Shown here in pieces: positions 47,049 through 58,509 of a stretch of 64,000 nucleotides of DNA; the stretch's first letter is position 1, and each line of letters begins with the position of its first letter. The DNA is from Prostheceraeus crozeri (taxonomy: Eukaryota; Platyhelminthes; Polycladida; Euryleptidae). The notes below the pieces were generated by a model. That model was not told the DNA's origin. It ran no database searches and worked only from the letters and a program-made list of their open reading frames with translations. Made by a program: the position numbers and the translations under genes. The stretch covers positions 62,001 through 126,000 of the forward strand of contig CAJQUW010012890.1 of assembly GCA_907163375.1 (NCBI GenBank). Reading direction: 5' to 3'.

Positions 47049-47137
47049 GAAATAAAAACCGAAAGCTCCCGTGATCTTATCGGGTGAGAGGAAAGAAAAA
47101 ATGAAATAAGATCACAGCAGCTTTCGGCTTTTATTTC
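47049..47137. repeat. Strong stem-loop
   Basis: Arms 47049-47080 and 47106-47137 pair at 29 of 32 positions (core CCGAAAGCT and GTGATCTTAT), with a 25-base purine-rich loop. GCGAAATAA occurs again near 47200. No family recognised; it could be the end of a mobile element or a structured RNA. Confidence 0.65.
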
Positions 47138-47419
47138 ACCATATAAAAATAATACTGCGTAAACGGAATTAAACGGTTGCTAAACGGAATTATATAGCGA
47201 AATAAGTATAAACCTATACAGCACATGTGAAAAGAGAAAAGAATAGTACAAGTTTAAGATAAGTGTTTTAATATAGAATTCATATCAAAAATAGTATACA
47301 AACTATCATTAACATATATAAAACTTGAAACTCCTTCCTGATAATGAAAAAAATATATAAGTATAAAAATATAAAATACAGTATAAATAAATACAGTAGC
47401 CTATATTTTTCCCTGGCAT

Positions 47420-47546
47420 TTAATCGGATAAAATAATTTCCAGACATTTCAGTTGAATTTTACCCTGTTTTAAAACTTCCCTGACTTTTCCAGGTGTCAG
47501 GAAAAAAATTCTATTTCCCTGACATTTCCGATGTGTAGGAACCCTG
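47420..47546 (-). mobile_element. Orphan hAT-type end
   Basis: Read on the minus strand from 47546: CAGGGTTCCTACACATCGG, followed by repeated GTCAGGGAAAT, CTGGAAAAGTC and CAGGGTAAAATT words. CAGGGTT starts with repeated CTGGAAA/GTCAGG motifs are typical of hAT elements. No second terminus was found to the left in the window. Confidence 0.45.
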
Positions 47547-47779
47547 TGAATCACTTTAAGGCGTCAGTATTCGGACCAAAAGAACATGTTTGGTAATGGC
47601 TCGTAATAGCTGATACTGTTGGCTTTGACGAACGTGAGTGCATTATTTTTACTCGTGTAGACATAGTTCTCTCTCTCTTCGTCTCATCGGCTGTTATTTC
47701 AAGCCTTCCCACAACTCCTGCTTTATCACACCTCATCAAGGTAATGCATATCGGTGAAATAGTGGATGTGGCCCTAGGG

Positions 47780-48516
47780 CAGGGTTTTTTAAGGCGTTTT
47801 AGGGACCCGATTAGGGTCCCTAGTTTGGAAAATCGGGTCCCTAGAATCAGCGAATAAATAATTATGTTCTGATCTGCTGTCATCCACTTCTATTCTTCTA
47901 TCTGACAAGCGAGATTGGCGAGTGGGTAATGTGAGAGAAGTTATGTTTATTGGAGTGATAGCAGAGAAAGCAGACCCAGTGGGGGGAGCCCTCACCAGTC
48001 GGATATAGCCTCTCTGGATATCATAGCAGCGGCGAATAAACTTAAAAAATCGCGTTTTATGGTCAAAGCAAACAAAAATACGATTTTATTCCGATTAGGC
48101 GAGACGATGTGACCGAAATCCGAGCAGTCCACCGGTCATAATTGAGAGACAGAGGGAGTGTCAATGAATTCCAAAAGAATCTTTGGGTTATGTTAATATG
48201 TTACCTTTGATTATGTTGAACTCTGATTGTACGGTATTTCATGTGCGTAGATATGAGCCGACATTCTAAGGCATGTTAAGGAGAGATTTAAAAGATTTCA
48301 AGGAATAACACTACATGTAACTAGCATATAATATTACATGTGCTAAACCAAAGATGTACTTAACTTTACTTTTAAATGGTTCACAACCCTCCAGGATGTG
48401 AAAACTTAACATTTTGCCACCAATGTCATGTAGAAAGGATATCTAATTATAGCATTTAGTATGAAATATTTTCGGGTCCCTACACGATCCCTAGAATTTT
48501 CCTTAATAAACCCCTG
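47780..48516. mobile_element. hAT-like MITE with perfect 8 bp TSD
   Basis: It starts CAGGGTTTTTTAAGG and ends with the inverted CCTTAATAAACCCCTG. It is flanked by identical octamers CCCTAGGG at 47772-47779 and 48517-48524. Subterminal GGGTCCCTA/TAGGGACCC repeats occur at both ends. 737 bp without transposase frames. CAGGG termini and an 8 bp duplication define hAT. Confidence 0.9.
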
Positions 48517-48718
48517 CCCTAGGGCCAGGGCAATGATCATTTTCTCAGCCGTCGTGAGGTAAATTTGCTGTCAGAAAGTGCTGTCTGTTCACACGATGAG
48601 TCAGTTGCTGACGTCGCTATATTTCAACTTATCGTCTCTTGTTCAACTTGTCTAATCTGCATGATTTTTTGTGTGTGGGCAGAAACTATCCTCAAGTACT
48701 TGTCTGAAGTCTTGTAAC

Positions 48719-49311
48719 CACAGAATTAAATATTTTTTTGTCTGCTTCGGTTTGCTAGAAGTGTGATTAATACGAAATCGACGGCACATCGAGGAACCCA
48801 TTAAGTGGGCAAAAGGGAATTCCTAATAAGATAGAAAAAAGTCGTGCGTCGCTTGCGGATTAATGTGAGTTCAAGAAAAGTGTTTCGATTGCTACAATTC
48901 CTTCAGATTCGAAGAATTCAGATCACAGCGCACAAGTTTTCTCCATAATGTTGGCCCTTCCGATCATTATTAAAAAAAGTAGCAGGCGTACGAAAATTAG
49001 TTCACTTAATGATTTCACCATCGTCTTCTCACCATTCCTAACTGCATAGTGTATACACTGTATGTTATCCACACATCGATGTGTGTTTTGGTGTGTGCGA
49101 AGTGATATCACAGCACGCATCTCTCACTGGCTCTGGTGTCCTCTGCTGACAGCTCATTGTTTGCCATCTCTAATAGCAAGCGATACACGAATGATCCATT
49201 CGAGAAGGAGCAAGTTGTCTAGTTCTGTGACGTGCCATTTCGATATTAAGGTGACATATAACTCTTCCTTCCTAGGAAACCGAAGCGCGCGCAGATGAAT
49301 CTAATTATGTG
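48719..49311 (+). mobile_element. MITE family CACAGAATTA, copy 2, with 8 bp TSD
   Basis: It starts CACAGAATTAAATA and ends CTAATTATGTG. It is flanked by CTTGTAAC (48711-48718) and CTTGCAAC (49312-49319), a 7/8 duplication. Colinear with 11913-12515 over its full length, including GAACCCATTAAGTGGG, GAAGAATTCAGATCA and CCGAAGCGCGCGCAG. It lies 85 bp from an orphan exon. Confidence 0.86.
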
Positions 49312-49396
49312 CTTGCAACGATTGATTCTAACTTACAGTACTTCGACAAATTTGAAAGCGTGGGGGAGATGACCCACAAATACCAAATAAACTTAC

Positions 49397-49500
49397 CATT
49401 TCAATGAAAGGCAGTTCATCATCAACTTCTTCCATATTGATGACCTCGTCGTCTTCAGCTGCCGACGCTTTTGCCAGAAATTCTTTCACTTTCGGCAATG
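49397..49500 (-). CDS. Internal coding exon of an unidentified acidic protein
   Basis: Bounded by a good 3' splice site (TTTCTTTTGTAG before the exon) and a consensus 5' splice site (ATG followed by GTAAGT). The 104-base exon completes one codon and then encodes 34 residues: LPKVKEFLAKASAAEDDEVI followed by NMEEVDDELPFIEM, ending in phase 0. Acidic composition and both splice sites support a real host exon. I do not recognise the gene. It may join the terminal exon at 17840-18034 (phase 0, minus), implying a roughly 31 kb intron; intermediate exons may have been missed. Confidence 0.6.
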
Positions 49501-50078
49501 CTACAAAAGAAAGAAGTCTATGCGGAATTCCAGGAGTGGGCAAAAACCAGAAACTAAAGAAAACTTGTGAATTTTGTACCCTGCGACGTTCTTCGCTTTG
49601 AAGCAAAAGGTGTCAAACTCTCCGATCTCAAAGCATTTCAGGAAAGGGGTTGAAACATTAGAGAAATAGAAAATTGAAATAACAGATCTTCATATTGACA
49701 GCGTCTTCGCTAGACTCACCTGTCCGAACCGAAATCGATTTTCATATTAAAAAAGATAATGGAGGGGGGAATTACGAATGTTACATATCTAAGCAAGTAA
49801 CTTCATACTGTGATGCTATAGAGCAAGTAACTTGTGGTGCAATTAAACCGATGTCTACAGCACATACAGTTCGTGTAGACATCTTAGATTAAATGGGAGA
49901 ATCAGGAATGATGATACTTTTGTTTGCAGAACTTTAATACCTAGCACAGCTACAAGCTATGAACGAAGCCAGGGACTACCGAAAGAAATAATAAATTGCA
50001 CAATTTCAATTTATTACTTCAAGCAATCATTTACAGGCATTCTTGCGATTGTGTCAGAAATGAATCCAATTTTGGATA
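49501..50078. other. Presumed intron or intergenic DNA
   Basis: Upstream of the orphan exon; no further exon with both splice sites was recognised. 49932-49985 shares CACAGCTA..AGC.ATGAACGAAG with 33075-33110, hinting at a short dispersed repeat. Confidence 0.35.
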
Positions 50079-50290
50079 GCTCAGTTGGCTGATGGCCACG
50101 CTCAGGTACGGAAGTGCAGAGGGTCCGATGGTCGATTCTGTCCGTCTCAAGAGGCATCCCTGTTCTCACTAGAGGTTACTGGCTCTTACCTGATGAGAAC
50201 TGCTAGTGTGTGGAAACTGCCCCATCCATAGCTGTCTAGAATGGCTTCGATCTCTGGATAAGGCAGGGATAAATAATTATATCCGAGTCC
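50079..50290 (+). mobile_element. SINE-C (tRNA-derived)
   Basis: Perfect box A (GGATAGCTCAGTTGG at about 50079) and a box B-like GGTCGATTCTG about 55 bases later, followed by a roughly 150 bp body unrelated to SINE-A or SINE-B and a short ATAAATAATTAT tail. The only copy in the window, so the family assignment is inference. Confidence 0.6.
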
Positions 50291-50385
50291 TTTTAACAAT
50301 TCTACTTTGCTCTCGCCTTAATTTGAAGAATAGCTAGTGTTCTGAGAGTTGGGCTTTGGTCAACCTCGAGTTGAGTCGCCCGAAA

Positions 50386-50425
50386 CTCCAGGCGAGGCGA
50401 GACGAGGCGAGACGAGGCGAGGCGG
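50386..50425. repeat. Tandem GAGGCGAGAC array
   Basis: Three to four units of GAGGCGAGAC, ending GAGGCGGGAAG; purine-rich and locally GC-rich in an AT-rich setting. Confidence 0.85.
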
Positions 50426-52660
50426 GAAGAATTCCCATATCAAGGCAATAAGAGACGAAAATCAGTATGTAATTCGGTATATATTAGGCCATCGCCATTC
50501 TTCACATAAACACAAGAGCAGCGTTCAGTCAGTGTTAGAAAATTGACACAAAAAATAAAAGAATGTCATCTTTGATGAGCTATCTATGCAGTGTATTTGT
50601 CACAGTTATGTAGCAATTACCTACTAGTCTAGAAGGCGGCAGAAGGCAGTAGCTATTACATTGCTGCTAGTCTCCCAGTAGACAGAGAAGGCCTTTACTG
50701 TGTCAATAATTATGGAGGATAATAGAGTTCTCATACTTACATTTTGACATTACACGATTACGACAAACATGTACATTTTCTAAAACTTAAATATCGCATC
50801 ATACCATCTACAAGTACTGGTTGCAGTAGCAATGTGAGCTGTACATTGCTGACTACTGTGTCAAAGTGCATGTTGTTGCTAAATAAACATATTTCGATTT
50901 CATGTCTTTATAAAAATCTCTGTTTAATTAAGCTAATGGCTTTGTTAATTTTAGTATACCGGTACATGGCATTGTATTAAAAAAGGAAATTATGCAGGAA
51001 ACAAAACTCTATACTTATCAGCAATTTCAGTACTCTCAGTAACTGATGATGAAAAGCTAATTCATAAACAAGTTCAAGCAAAATTATAAAACAAAAATCA
51101 GGTAAAAAAGATTCTGAGCTGCTGCCAGAGAGTGAGCAGCGCAATTGACTTATGCTTAAGGCATCTACTGAATTAAATTTTTCACTGATTGTCTTTGTTG
51201 ACTGCACTGTAAAAAAGATAAGTAACTTAAGATAACTGACATTGGTTTCAAGTAAACCAGAACGATATTTCGGTGGTTTTACATTATTAGTCTGGAACGG
51301 CTGATTAGGATATCCGGACATCTCATTACGCATGCCCTTATCATTACAAGCGTCCTGATAATCACTCTTGGCATATTGATTCAATATGTGTTTTCTACTG
51401 CTGATGTTAATGCGCGATTACACTAAGATAAAGTATCATTGGACTCGCTTTTGCAAGATGAAGAAACACAGGCTATGCAATATACAGCATTATAACGTGT
51501 CTTTCATCCTTGAACATTTTGGCCAGGTCGACACGACTCAACATTTTCGAGTACTCACACGGCTCTAGGAATAATCTACTCGTGTATTTTCTCTCGTTGT
51601 CTGAGTTGGCGAAACGGAATAGTTACCATGGTACGTTATCTTTTCAGATACTGGAAATGATGCGAAGATTGAAAAGCAGTCTTCAAGCTGTGTTGCGTAG
51701 TGATTAAATGTGTGTGAACAATTTGAAAAATGTTCCTATCATTGCTTTAGTTTCAAATGCATAAGGATTGATTGACTGCTCTCAATGCATTCAACAACTT
51801 TGAAGTAGACCGCACATGCTGTTGCCCGTGGCATTATGAAGATTTATGGCTATCATGACTTATACTGTGATGGCAAACAGTTGAAATCTCAAGTCTATTG
51901 CATGTCATGAGCCGTGTTCTTCGATATTACGATCTTCAAGATATGAGTTGGTATTTTCAATTAATGAAAATAGACATTAATGTCCCTCTTCTATACTGTC
52001 AGCAAATATTTCAGCGCACGTTCTGGCTCCAGACCCTTTATCAATGCACAAATGACAGAATCTACAGATTAGGTGAGAAGTTAATCGAAACAAAATGATG
52101 AAAGAATTCTATGTGACGCAGACGCAACATACCAGTCAAGAGACAACTCGTGACGTCGATTCAAGCTCAGAGACCGAGCCTGAATCAACTTTGCTTCCCA
52201 CAATGCATGTTCAACACTGTCCTGAGCACACTTCGAAATATCAACCACAAAATCCAATTTTGAAAAGACTCATACACAGGTGCAACCGATAAGGACATTC
52301 ACAATAAATAACTTTGAATTAGATTATATATGCTGTTGCCTGTGACTTATCTTATTCACACATCTGCTGTGATGGCTATCATCATACGGGTAAAATGTCA
52401 GCTATCAAATGACCTAAACCACGATCTTCGATATTACTATCTGCTCCTATGTGTAATCCAACAGAACGAATCATTAAGAAGCAAATTGGCGTGAGATAAT
52501 ATATTTTTATTCTGTGTAGCAGAACAGGTATGAAAAAGGCACTCAGAATGACAATTCGTGGATTATTGATTTGTAAGTAGCATGAAAGCATATTTTTTGA
52601 AAAATGTCGTTTGTTGCCCCTTTCTCCCAAAGAAAGCAAAAAACAAGCCAATCTTTTGAC
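50426..52660. other. Unassigned stretch with a local duplication
   Basis: About 51810-51960 and 52325-52450 are diverged direct copies (shared CTTCGATATTAC and TGTGATGGC). A minus frame at 50977-51384 includes DYQDACNDKGMRNEMSGYPN and a plus frame at 52095-52292 includes TQETTRDVDSSSETEPES-like text. Both are compositionally plausible as coding but lack convincing splice sites, so I do not call genes. Confidence 0.4.
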
Positions 52661-52665
52661 ACTTA

Positions 52666-53466
52666 CCGTAAAACCTCTATTTGAACGGCAGTCTAGAGGA
52701 GGAGTTGAAAAATTGAATGGCACCCTCTAATTGAACGTCACCTCTAATTTAACGACACTTTGATGAATTCATCTCTACGTCAATTACATGATTGAAATAA
52801 TCTGCAAAACGTGTAAAACAGGAAAATAGTTTGTAGAATGCTATGGAGCTACTGGAATGCCCCATTCAAGGCCAAAGTCAGACAGTTCTACGAGAATTGG
52901 ATGTTGCACGGCGAGAAGAGCTACACCAAATCCGGCAACATGCGAGCGCCATCAATGGAAGTATACTTGAAATGGATTGTCGATGCCTGGTATCAGCTGC
53001 CGAAGGATCTGATCATCAAGTCATTCAAAGGATGCGGACTGACCAACGCTCTCGACGGCTGGGAGGATTGCCAGACTTCTCCGGCAAGCCCGAGCCAAGG
53101 CTGGTGTGGAACGTGGAATCAATCAGAACTTTGACGATGATGCTGAAGGTGATGCGAATGACGAGAACAGCTACAACAGCGACGTGTCACTTGATTTTCA
53201 CTAGTGATTTTGTGATTTCTAACCAGTGATTACCGGTAACCTGTGTTTGTTAACTTTTGTCAAATAGATATATGAAGAGTTCTTATGTTACATGTTTTCG
53301 CTTTTGATCTATAAAATTTACAGATTTAAGATAAAAATTACTGAAAATTTCATCTCTAAATTCTGATCAGCTAGTCGAAAAATAGAGCGGCACCTCTTAT
53401 TAAACGGTATTGCGGGGAAAGGTTTGAAAAATAGAGCGGCATGTCGTTCAAATAGAGGTTTTACGG
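52666..53466 (+). mobile_element. pogo/Tigger-like deletion derivative with transposase C terminus
   Basis: Exact 22 bp terminal inverted repeats (52666-52687 and 53445-53466; start CCGTAAAACCTC) are each flanked by TA, as in the Tc1/mariner/pogo superfamily. From 52838 a frame reads WNAPFKAKVRQFYENWM, TKSGNMRAPSMEVYLKWIVD and AWYQLPKDLIIKSFKGCGLT-NALDG, matching the C-terminal end of the pogo/Tigger (jerky-type) DDE transposase. The DNA-binding domain and most of the catalytic domain are missing, and the acidic tail breaks after DGWED. At 801 bp, this is a non-autonomous internally deleted copy. Subterminal GAACGTCACCTCTAATT-type repeats lie inside both ends. Confidence 0.88.
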
Positions 53467-53468
53467 TA

Positions 53469-55464
53469 TTTGGCCTACATGTATTAATGATGGTATAAAA
53501 ATTTCATTGAAGTTTGAGGCGTGCCTTTTTGGGTATTCAGCTTCAAAGTTTGCGATTTTTGCAATTTTGGTGAAGAAAATCTCCAACTTTGAGCGTCAAT
53601 ATCTATGTCATGAACAGCACAAATGGCAGATTGATCGTGTGGGGTACTAAAGCACATTGTCAAATAAATATGTTTACAAAGTTTGGTGAGGCTAGCTTCA
53701 TAGAAACAATTGTAGACGCAGTTTAGTCTTTGCTAAGGACCGTTGCTAGGGAAATGTCGTCCAATAAAAAGCGACATAGGCAACTTTGAGGCCATGTACC
53801 TCAGGTGCTATGATGAATCGGAGCAAACAAATCTTGCTTCTAATGATACCAAGCTCTGCCTATAAGCAAAATAACCAGTGTGTTAAATAATTCAATATTT
53901 TGACGACAAAATATTAAGGAAGCTTTTTGGGCTAAAAGATGTAACTGTCAACAAAAAGAATTTCAGTCTGAGTGATTCTTGGTCCTCTTTGCTTTGAACT
54001 ATTCTATGTTAACATGGTGCTGTGATTTTTCTTTTCCTTGACTTTATTTGTCTTATTATCAAGCTTCTTGAATGTTTTTAGCAGTAGATAGTGATATGCC
54101 TTCGACTTTTACTTCGTCTAGCAATTCTTAGTTCTTGTGTACTGTTTCTGTGATAGTTATTCACTCTCTGTGTTTGTTCACGATGTGTCTCTCGTTGGCA
54201 TTGATTGTCAGGCCCTTGAGAATGCAGTACGTCGAATTGTGAAAGTACTCGGGCAAATAAAGATATTGAGCTGACCATCAAAAGTTTTTGGGCTCCTACC
54301 ACGGTAGCAAATAATGTCCTACCCATCTTCATTATTTCAAACGACAAAATATTGTTGACGTCAAAGTCTCTTGAAACGTTGTGCATTAACTAGTATAACT
54401 TCATAAAATCGTAATTCCAAGAGTAGCTTTTTAAACCATACACACGATCTCCAAATTATCAGACGGTGGTACGTTCACGATCAAAGGAAGGCGTGCTATC
54501 AGCAGTTCTGTGATTACTAACAATTTCATGACACATCGGATGGGCATCGATGGCTGCCCACCGGTTTGAACAAGCTAATCCTGCCATTGACAATTCGCTC
54601 CATGCATGTGATGTAGGGCAATTCCAGTAATTGCCAAGAAAAAAAGAATAAGGCAAAACGGAAATCCCTGCCTTTGACATGATATTGAAATTGACTTGTA
54701 AGTCATATTCCGCAATGAGTCTAACTTCACCATCAAAGAGTCACCGGTGAAGCTTTATTTTCCAGTTCTCACTTGTTCGTGTAAAATTCGACGCAATTAT
54801 TCTTGATGCTAAGTATTTCCAAGCGCTCATTGAAAGCTTCTATTTCGAAACGACTTCACAAAATTTAGTCTGAATGATGATGTCTGTCGACACTCGGTAA
54901 TCATTTTATTGAGACTGCGAATCATTCACGTGAAGCAATAAAGTAAATTAGTCTGATAGCGTTGATCTGGACGGAATTTAGACATTAAATTCCTCAAGGC
55001 CCCATAGGGGATTCTGAACAGCAGATTATAAAAAGCCAAACTGCTACTGGACATATTTTACAAAATTTTCACTGCTATTGCCGCTGTTCACTTGAAAAGG
55101 AAGAATATCAGTAAAAAGGGAGCACCGACGTTCTTAGCAGTAATTTCGGCTTCTCCTAAATATGTTCTCACATTAATTATCCAGCTGAAAGATATGTCAG
55201 TATACAGCAGTCATGACTATTTAGGTCAGGACATTTAACTATTGATATAACACTCAAACCCATTATGTGATTTCACCACTTCGCTACATCTTCTCTTCCT
55301 GAAATCCTGAAAATTTTGTTGGACATTTTCACGCTCACTGAAAAATAAGCGTTGCTTACTTGATATATTGTTATACACATAAAATTATAACCACAAATAT
55401 GCTCTTGATGGGCATACTGAGAATGTAAAGGAAAAGAGGGGCAACTTGGTTAACCTGGGAAGTA
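53469..55464. other. Intergenic stretch, nothing recognised
   Basis: The longest frame is 102 codons on the minus strand (54078-54386), with a basic, arginine-rich C terminus (RIARRSKSRRH) but no known motif. No paired repeats or RNA genes seen. Confidence 0.45.
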
Positions 55465-55472
55465 CTCGAAAC

Positions 55473-56307
55473 TAAAGATGAGCAATCCTACCCGAACCCG
55501 ACCCGAAACCGAATGCTCGGGTTCGGGTAGAGCAATTAAGAACTCGAGTCGGGTCTCTTTTATCTAAAACCCGAAATAATCCGAACTCGGGATTTTTTGG
55601 GTTGGAGCATACAAATTTGAAAAATGTTTAAAACTTTAAAAATTATTTTCTGTGAAGTTAGTGCTGTTTCATGTGTGCCTGTAGTTAAATGAAGTTTTCC
55701 AAGAAATTGTGGCTTATCACATTATTCTCATTGTGAATTATAAAAGAAATATATTGAAATGAAATTTAATTTAAGATAAGCTTTACATAGGAACGGAAGC
55801 TTAACTGTACATCAAATATTATATAATTGAAATTTTAACATCTATCTACAGAATTATGTTGTTACATGTAGTGATGCAGCTCAGCTGCTCGGACCTTGAC
55901 ATCTTCATTAACATTGAGAGTCAAAGTGTCTCAATCAGAGTTTTGAAGGAGTATGCTGCAACACCTATAATATATCGCGAAGCAGTCGATATTTTTGTAA
56001 AGATTCCGAATTTAGTCATGTATTGTAGGTTATATTAATTGCGTGGGTAATCATGCTACTTATTTGGCATTTGTTTGAATACCTTATTAGCCTAGAAAAA
56101 ATAATGTACTGACTACTGCGTATTTTAATGAATTACTAAAATAATACGACTAAGAAGTTGGACTACCGCCCGGTATCACATCAGGATCAAGCACTAGCTT
56201 TATATATAGAAATGTTTCTGATTTTTCGAATATAATCGGGTTCGGGTTGAAATTTTGTTCGACTCGGGTATCCGAATTTTTGGAAACCAACCCGACGCTC
56301 ATCTTTA
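55473..56307. mobile_element. hAT-like MITE with CCCGAACCCGA subterminal repeats
   Basis: Terminal inverted repeat TAAAGATGAGC (55473 on) and GCTCATCTTTA (to 56307). Flanks CTCGAAAC (55465-55472) and CTCTAAAC (56308-56315) match at 7 of 8 and fit the nTnnnnAn hAT target pattern. CCCGAACCCGACCCGA and its inverse TCGGGTTCGGGTT are repeated near the ends. 835 bp, no transposase. Confidence 0.85.
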
Positions 56308-56704
56308 CTCTAAACACTTTCTAAACAAGGTGATACTTTCGCATATCCTAAACAGAAGCTACAGACAGCTTTTCAGCTACAGAATCAGCACCTTTTCGAG
56401 GTCAAAATTCCAGGTTTTTCCATGTCACGGACACCCTGTATAAACTGGTCATCAGGACCATAGATGACGCGTCATTGGAGATCCGAAAGCAACATTATGA
56501 GCATACTCGTGAAAACAACGTAGTGGTTAAATAAGACAACTATCATTTATTTGCAAAATCATGTAAGTAAGGCTTGATTTCTCTTGTAACTCAACAATAA
56601 CAATGGAAAGTAGACTGCTCCAATCTAATAAGTGATAGAAAAGAGAATAAGTAGGGCTGCCACTCTTATCAAAAATAAAAACCGGAAAGTCAAATCAAAA
56701 TGGT

Positions 56705-56945
56705 GCCCCTAAAAAAGCTCCCCTTCACGATCTCAAGAGGGTCCTTCAAGATCTTAAAAGGCCCCTTCACATTCTAAAAGGGCCCCCACGATCTTAAAGG
56801 GCTCTTTCACAATCTTCAAAGCTCCCTTAAGATGCCAAAAAGGGCCTCTTCTCAATCTCAAAAGAGACCATCTCACGATGTCAAAGGGGTCCATTCGCAT
56901 TCTAAAAGGGCCCCCTCACGATCTCAAGAGGGCCCCTAAAATGCT
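56705..56945. repeat. Imperfect roughly 29 bp tandem array
   Basis: About eight degenerate units built from GGGCCCCTCACGATCTCAAA-like sequence with variation in every copy. Flanking sequences at 56685 (AAAACCGGAAAG) and 57010 (GCCGGAATTCCGG) suggest it may lie within a decayed element. Confidence 0.7.
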
Positions 56946-58310
56946 TCAAAATCCAAATTATTTGTTCCTTGGTTGAACATCTTTCCACTACTTAGTTTAT
57001 TCAAAAAAGCCGGAATTCCGGTTAAACCGGAAGAGTGGCAGCCCTGAATAAGTGAATAGAAGTACACCCTACTTTTTCCACTTGTTGCTTGACCAAGCCC
57101 TATCATACCAGCAAGTCAGGGATGGAGCAGCCTTCATTCCTTAGCAATTCTCACCAGTTTAGAGTTAATAGCCAGTGAGAGCTGTGGTACCTCCCAAATA
57201 GGACATGCTCGACCCCTTCGAACTGATCTTCTTGTTCATCTTGATGAACATCTTGTTCATCGTGTCTAGTGCATATGTTTAACTGTCAAATACATTAATC
57301 AAATGTAGGATCTGCAATCGATTCTCAAAAATCGGGTCAACTGATAGGGAACGGACCAAGCGGATGAATATTTTGAATAGATTTTGTCAAAAAAGGAACA
57401 AAAGTAAAGAGAGATAACTCAATAGCTTCATTGATGTTTTAGCTTGTCTGTAAATTTGCAGTGTTTCGGGATTTATGCATAACTCTAAGTAAAGTGGAAA
57501 TGGTATTGTCAATGTCCTGAATAATTCACAGGTCCTCTCTCTCTAGGGAAGCCTATCCTAATTTGCTGGCCCCACTTAACTGCACTTCTAATAGCGTTGT
57601 GTTTTCTGCTCTGATTTGTAACGACTCACAGTTTCTTCATGCCCTCAACCGTTATGACATTGATGGTAGATGCAGGCCTGTGATTAGCCTATGAGAAAAA
57701 TTGAGGATTTTCTTTGGAAAATTTGAGAAATTGGAACGGAGCCTACTATGATAATTACAAGAAAAATTCCAAATTTTAGCATGGATTTTGTGCCAAACTT
57801 CAAATCATGAAAATCACAACGAAGAAGGCAACCCCAGGGTTGAGATATTTGTCTCGACAAAATTGGTGCACTTAACAGATTCATTATCTACAGCATCTGA
57901 TAGCAGGTACCTAAAAGAATCATTTTTCTGAAACTTTGTACTGAGCGAAACACCTGCTTTTCCACGACCATACATGATTCTCATAAATGTGCTTGAGAAA
58001 CAGCTTGCACTTGGAAAGCTTGTTAACATGAACGCTCCCTTCCAAATAGAAGCGGATTGCTGTAAGCCAATTTTCCTAAACGCAAAATTCAACTAATAGA
58101 TACAGCGATTGAAACAAATTGACTCGAAAGTGCCTGAAAAGCTTTCGAGAGGTCGAACACAAACACCTCTCTAAATAGGCCTACCAAAACAATTGGAGCA
58201 TCTTCACAGATAAATGATAAGAAAACCACTTACGATTGCAAAAAGCCATCATACCGGAGATTTTGGAAACAATATCTGATCCTATGCAATCATCTCTGCA
58301 AAAAACATGC
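56946..58310. other. Intergenic stretch, nothing recognised
   Basis: Only short motif-free frames, such as 92 codons on the minus strand at 57814-58092. No RNA gene or further repeat was identified. Confidence 0.45.
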
Positions 58311-58317
58311 TGCATTC

Positions 58318-58500
58318 TCTGATATAAATCCGACATTTCTGATTTCTGATATAAATCCGACATTTCTGATTTCAGATATAAATCCGACACTTCTGATTTC
58401 TGATATAAATCCGACATTTCTGATTTCTGATATAAAGCCGACATTTCTGATTTCTGATATAAATCCGACATTTCTGATTTCTGGTATAAAGCCGATATTT
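58318..58500. repeat. 27 bp minisatellite, 6.8 copies
   Basis: The unit begins TCTGATATAAATCCGACATT and recurs about 6.8 times with few substitutions. Because 27 is a multiple of three, the minus strand is open in two frames, giving nine-residue peptide repeats SEMSDLYQK (58181-58471) and SEIRNVGFI (58290-58532). These are probably by-products of the period and not evidence of a gene. Confidence 0.9.
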
Positions 58501-58509
58501 TTAATGCAT

